Source of the DNA: Podospora bellae-mahoneyi | Lineage: Eukaryota; Ascomycota; Sordariomycetes; Sordariales; Podosporaceae | NCBI RefSeq assembly: GCF_035222275.1 | Contig: NC_085883.1 | Coordinates: 3,100,001-3,164,000 of the forward strand | DNA length: 64,000 bases | Direction: 5' to 3' | In this document: piece after piece, positions 62,781-64,000 of the stretch | Numbering within the stretch: the first letter of the stretch is position 1 | How the letters are laid out: the number at the start of each line of letters is the position of its first letter | Made by a program: the position numbers and the translations under genes | The notes under the pieces: model-generated | Databases searched by the model: none | What the model was told of the DNA's origin: nothing | The model's input: only the letters and a program-made list of their open reading frames with translations

Positions 62781-64000
62781 ATGGTCACAGATCAGATAAT
62801 ACACCTCCTGGTCCAGCACTGGCCTGCGGTTCTTGTCACGGTCGTTCTCGCCTGGCTGGTCAAGAACAGGTATCACAATGGACTGAACAAATACCCGGGG
62901 CCGTTCCTGGCGTCGTTGACGGACTGGTGGAGGTTTTATGATGTCTACAGACGGAGACCAGAAAGGACGCAGATTGAACTGCACAAAAAGTACGGGCCGG
63001 TGGTGAGGCTGGGGCCGAACACACTCTCGTTTGCGGACCCGGAGGCGTTGAAGACGATTTACGGGTTGAATAAGGGATTTGTCAAGGTTTTTATCTCCTC
63101 GTCTTTTTCGTGACGAAGAAGGGGGGGATATGTGCTGACAATTTGGCCAGTCTGATTTCTATGTCGTTCAACAATCAGTTGTCAAAGGGCACAGCCTCCC
63201 GTCCTTGTTCAGCACCACAGACAACGACTTCCACATGCAGTTTCGCCGCTGCGTCAACGGGGCGTTTGCCATGTCCCAGCTGGTGCAGTACGAGCCTTTT
63301 GTCGACAACACCACAAAGTTGTTCCTGAAGCAGACGGAGAAGCTGTACATTGACACCCCGAAGGCCTGTGACTTCACGCAGTGGCTGCAGTTCTACGCGT
63401 TTGATGTGATTGGGGAGATTACCTACAGCAAGAGGCACGGGTTCATTGAGAGGAACGAGGATGTGGATGGGATTGTGGCATATCTCACCAAGCTATTCCT
63501 TTATGTCGCTCCTGTGTGTCCCCTTTTCTTTCCTGTCCACCAAGACTCGGTTCTGACGTGCTGCAGATCGGCCAAATCCCCCTGTTGGACAAGCTCTTCC
63601 TCAAAAACCCCCTCTACCTCAAGCTGGGCGAATGGGGCATCCTCGACACCACCTTTCCCGTCGCCAAGTTCGCCCGCGCAAGGATGGCGGAGCGGCTTCC
63701 CGAGCTGGAGTCGGCGTCACCTGAAACGAAGCCTCTGCTGCCCACGTCGGAGAAGCCGCCGTTGGGAGTGAAATCTCCTGACCTCCTGTCCAAGTTCTTG
63801 GCCGCCAGGGAGAACAGACCTGACTTCATGACCGATACGCTGGTTCAGACAATGGCGGTGAGCATGGCTTTTGCGGGCTCGGAGACGACGGCCATTTCCC
63901 TGTCGGCGGTGTTTTACTTTTTGCACAAGACCCCGAGGGCGTTGGCGCGGTTGCTGAGGGAGATCGATGACGCTGCGAGGGAGGGGAGGTTTTCGGATTA
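62781..64000 (+). CDS. Cytochrome P450 (pisatin-demethylase-like group), 3' end outside window
   Basis: Three exons in view: 62781-63086, 63151-63513 and 63567 to the edge; introns of 64 and 53 bp (GTTTTT and GTGTGT donors, CCAG and GCAG acceptors). Joins give GFVK|SDFYVVQQSVVKG and LYVAP|IGQIPLLDKLF. The N-terminus has a membrane anchor (PAVLVTVVLAWLVKNRY), then YPGPFLASLTDWWRFYDVY and KYGPVVRLGPNTLSFADPEA, typical of fungal ER P450s close to pisatin demethylases. The I-helix oxygen-activation motif AGSETT is present near the end of the window. The ExxR and heme Cys regions lie beyond 64000. Substrate unknown. No secondary-metabolite partner gene lies upstream. Confidence 0.92.

Overview
The window is nuclear DNA of a filamentous ascomycete (Pezizomycotina), most probably a Sordariomycete. 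The evidence is many short introns (about 50-110 bp) with GTRWGT-type donors and CTAAC/CTGAC-type branch sites, long single-exon genes with C-ending codons, and proteins typical of this group: a Zds1 homologue, a DUF2433-type protein, a pisatin-demethylase-like P450 and a CUE-Smr protein. The assignment below phylum is inference. No rRNA, convincing tRNA, CRISPR array, transposase or intact mobile element was found.

Layout. 0.9-4.6 kb: copper P1B-ATPase (+). 6.5-7.2 kb: poly-Gln hypothetical protein (-). 7.7-10.2 kb: weakly supported small genes (-), one with a RanBP2-like Cys4 finger. 10.6-12.1 kb: poly(ADP-ribose) glycohydrolase-like protein (-), divergent from a REI1-like zinc-finger protein (+, 12.7-13.8 kb), which converges on an isoprenylcysteine methyltransferase gene broken by one in-frame TGA (-, 13.9-14.7 kb). 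16.4-16.7 kb: frameshifted coding relic. 17.5-21.3 kb: NPC1/NCR1 sterol transporter (-). 22.2-23.6 kb: CUE-Smr nuclease-like protein (-), divergent from a three-exon amidase (+, 24.7-26.5 kb) that loses its frame at a G6 run near its end. 29.5-32.2 kb: Zds1 homologue (+). 34.1-37.1 kb: DUF2433/RGG protein (+). 38.1-41.5 kb: three minus-strand genes, COQ5 methyltransferase, a small membrane protein and the E1-alpha subunit of branched-chain keto-acid dehydrogenase. 42.6-43.4 kb: secreted Cys-containing protein (+). 44.4-50.3 kb: UFD4/TRIP12-type HECT ubiquitin ligase (-). 52.4-55.3 kb: nuclear-looking protein with a possible PUA/ASCH-like fold (+). 56.0-60.5 kb: exocyst subunit SEC3 (+). 62.8 kb to the edge: cytochrome P450, cut by the window end (+).

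Most genes are housekeeping or regulatory: metal and sterol transport, ubiquinone and branched-chain amino-acid metabolism, exocytosis and polarity (SEC3, ZDS1), ubiquitin ligation and mRNA surveillance. They do not form an operon-like or biosynthetic cluster. COQ5 and E1-alpha are both predicted to be mitochondrial. The NPC1, COQ5, ATPase, E1-alpha and UFD4 reading frames are intact. The amidase and the methyltransferase are each one mutation, or one sequencing error, away from an intact frame.

I saw no clear new multi-gene system. The most useful leads are the TGA-split methyltransferase, the frameshifted amidase, the PARG-like protein with an altered signature loop, the DUF2433 phosphoesterase-like fold without canonical metal ligands, several cryptic spliced small genes, and a repeated switch in coding-strand composition toward G near gene 3' ends.
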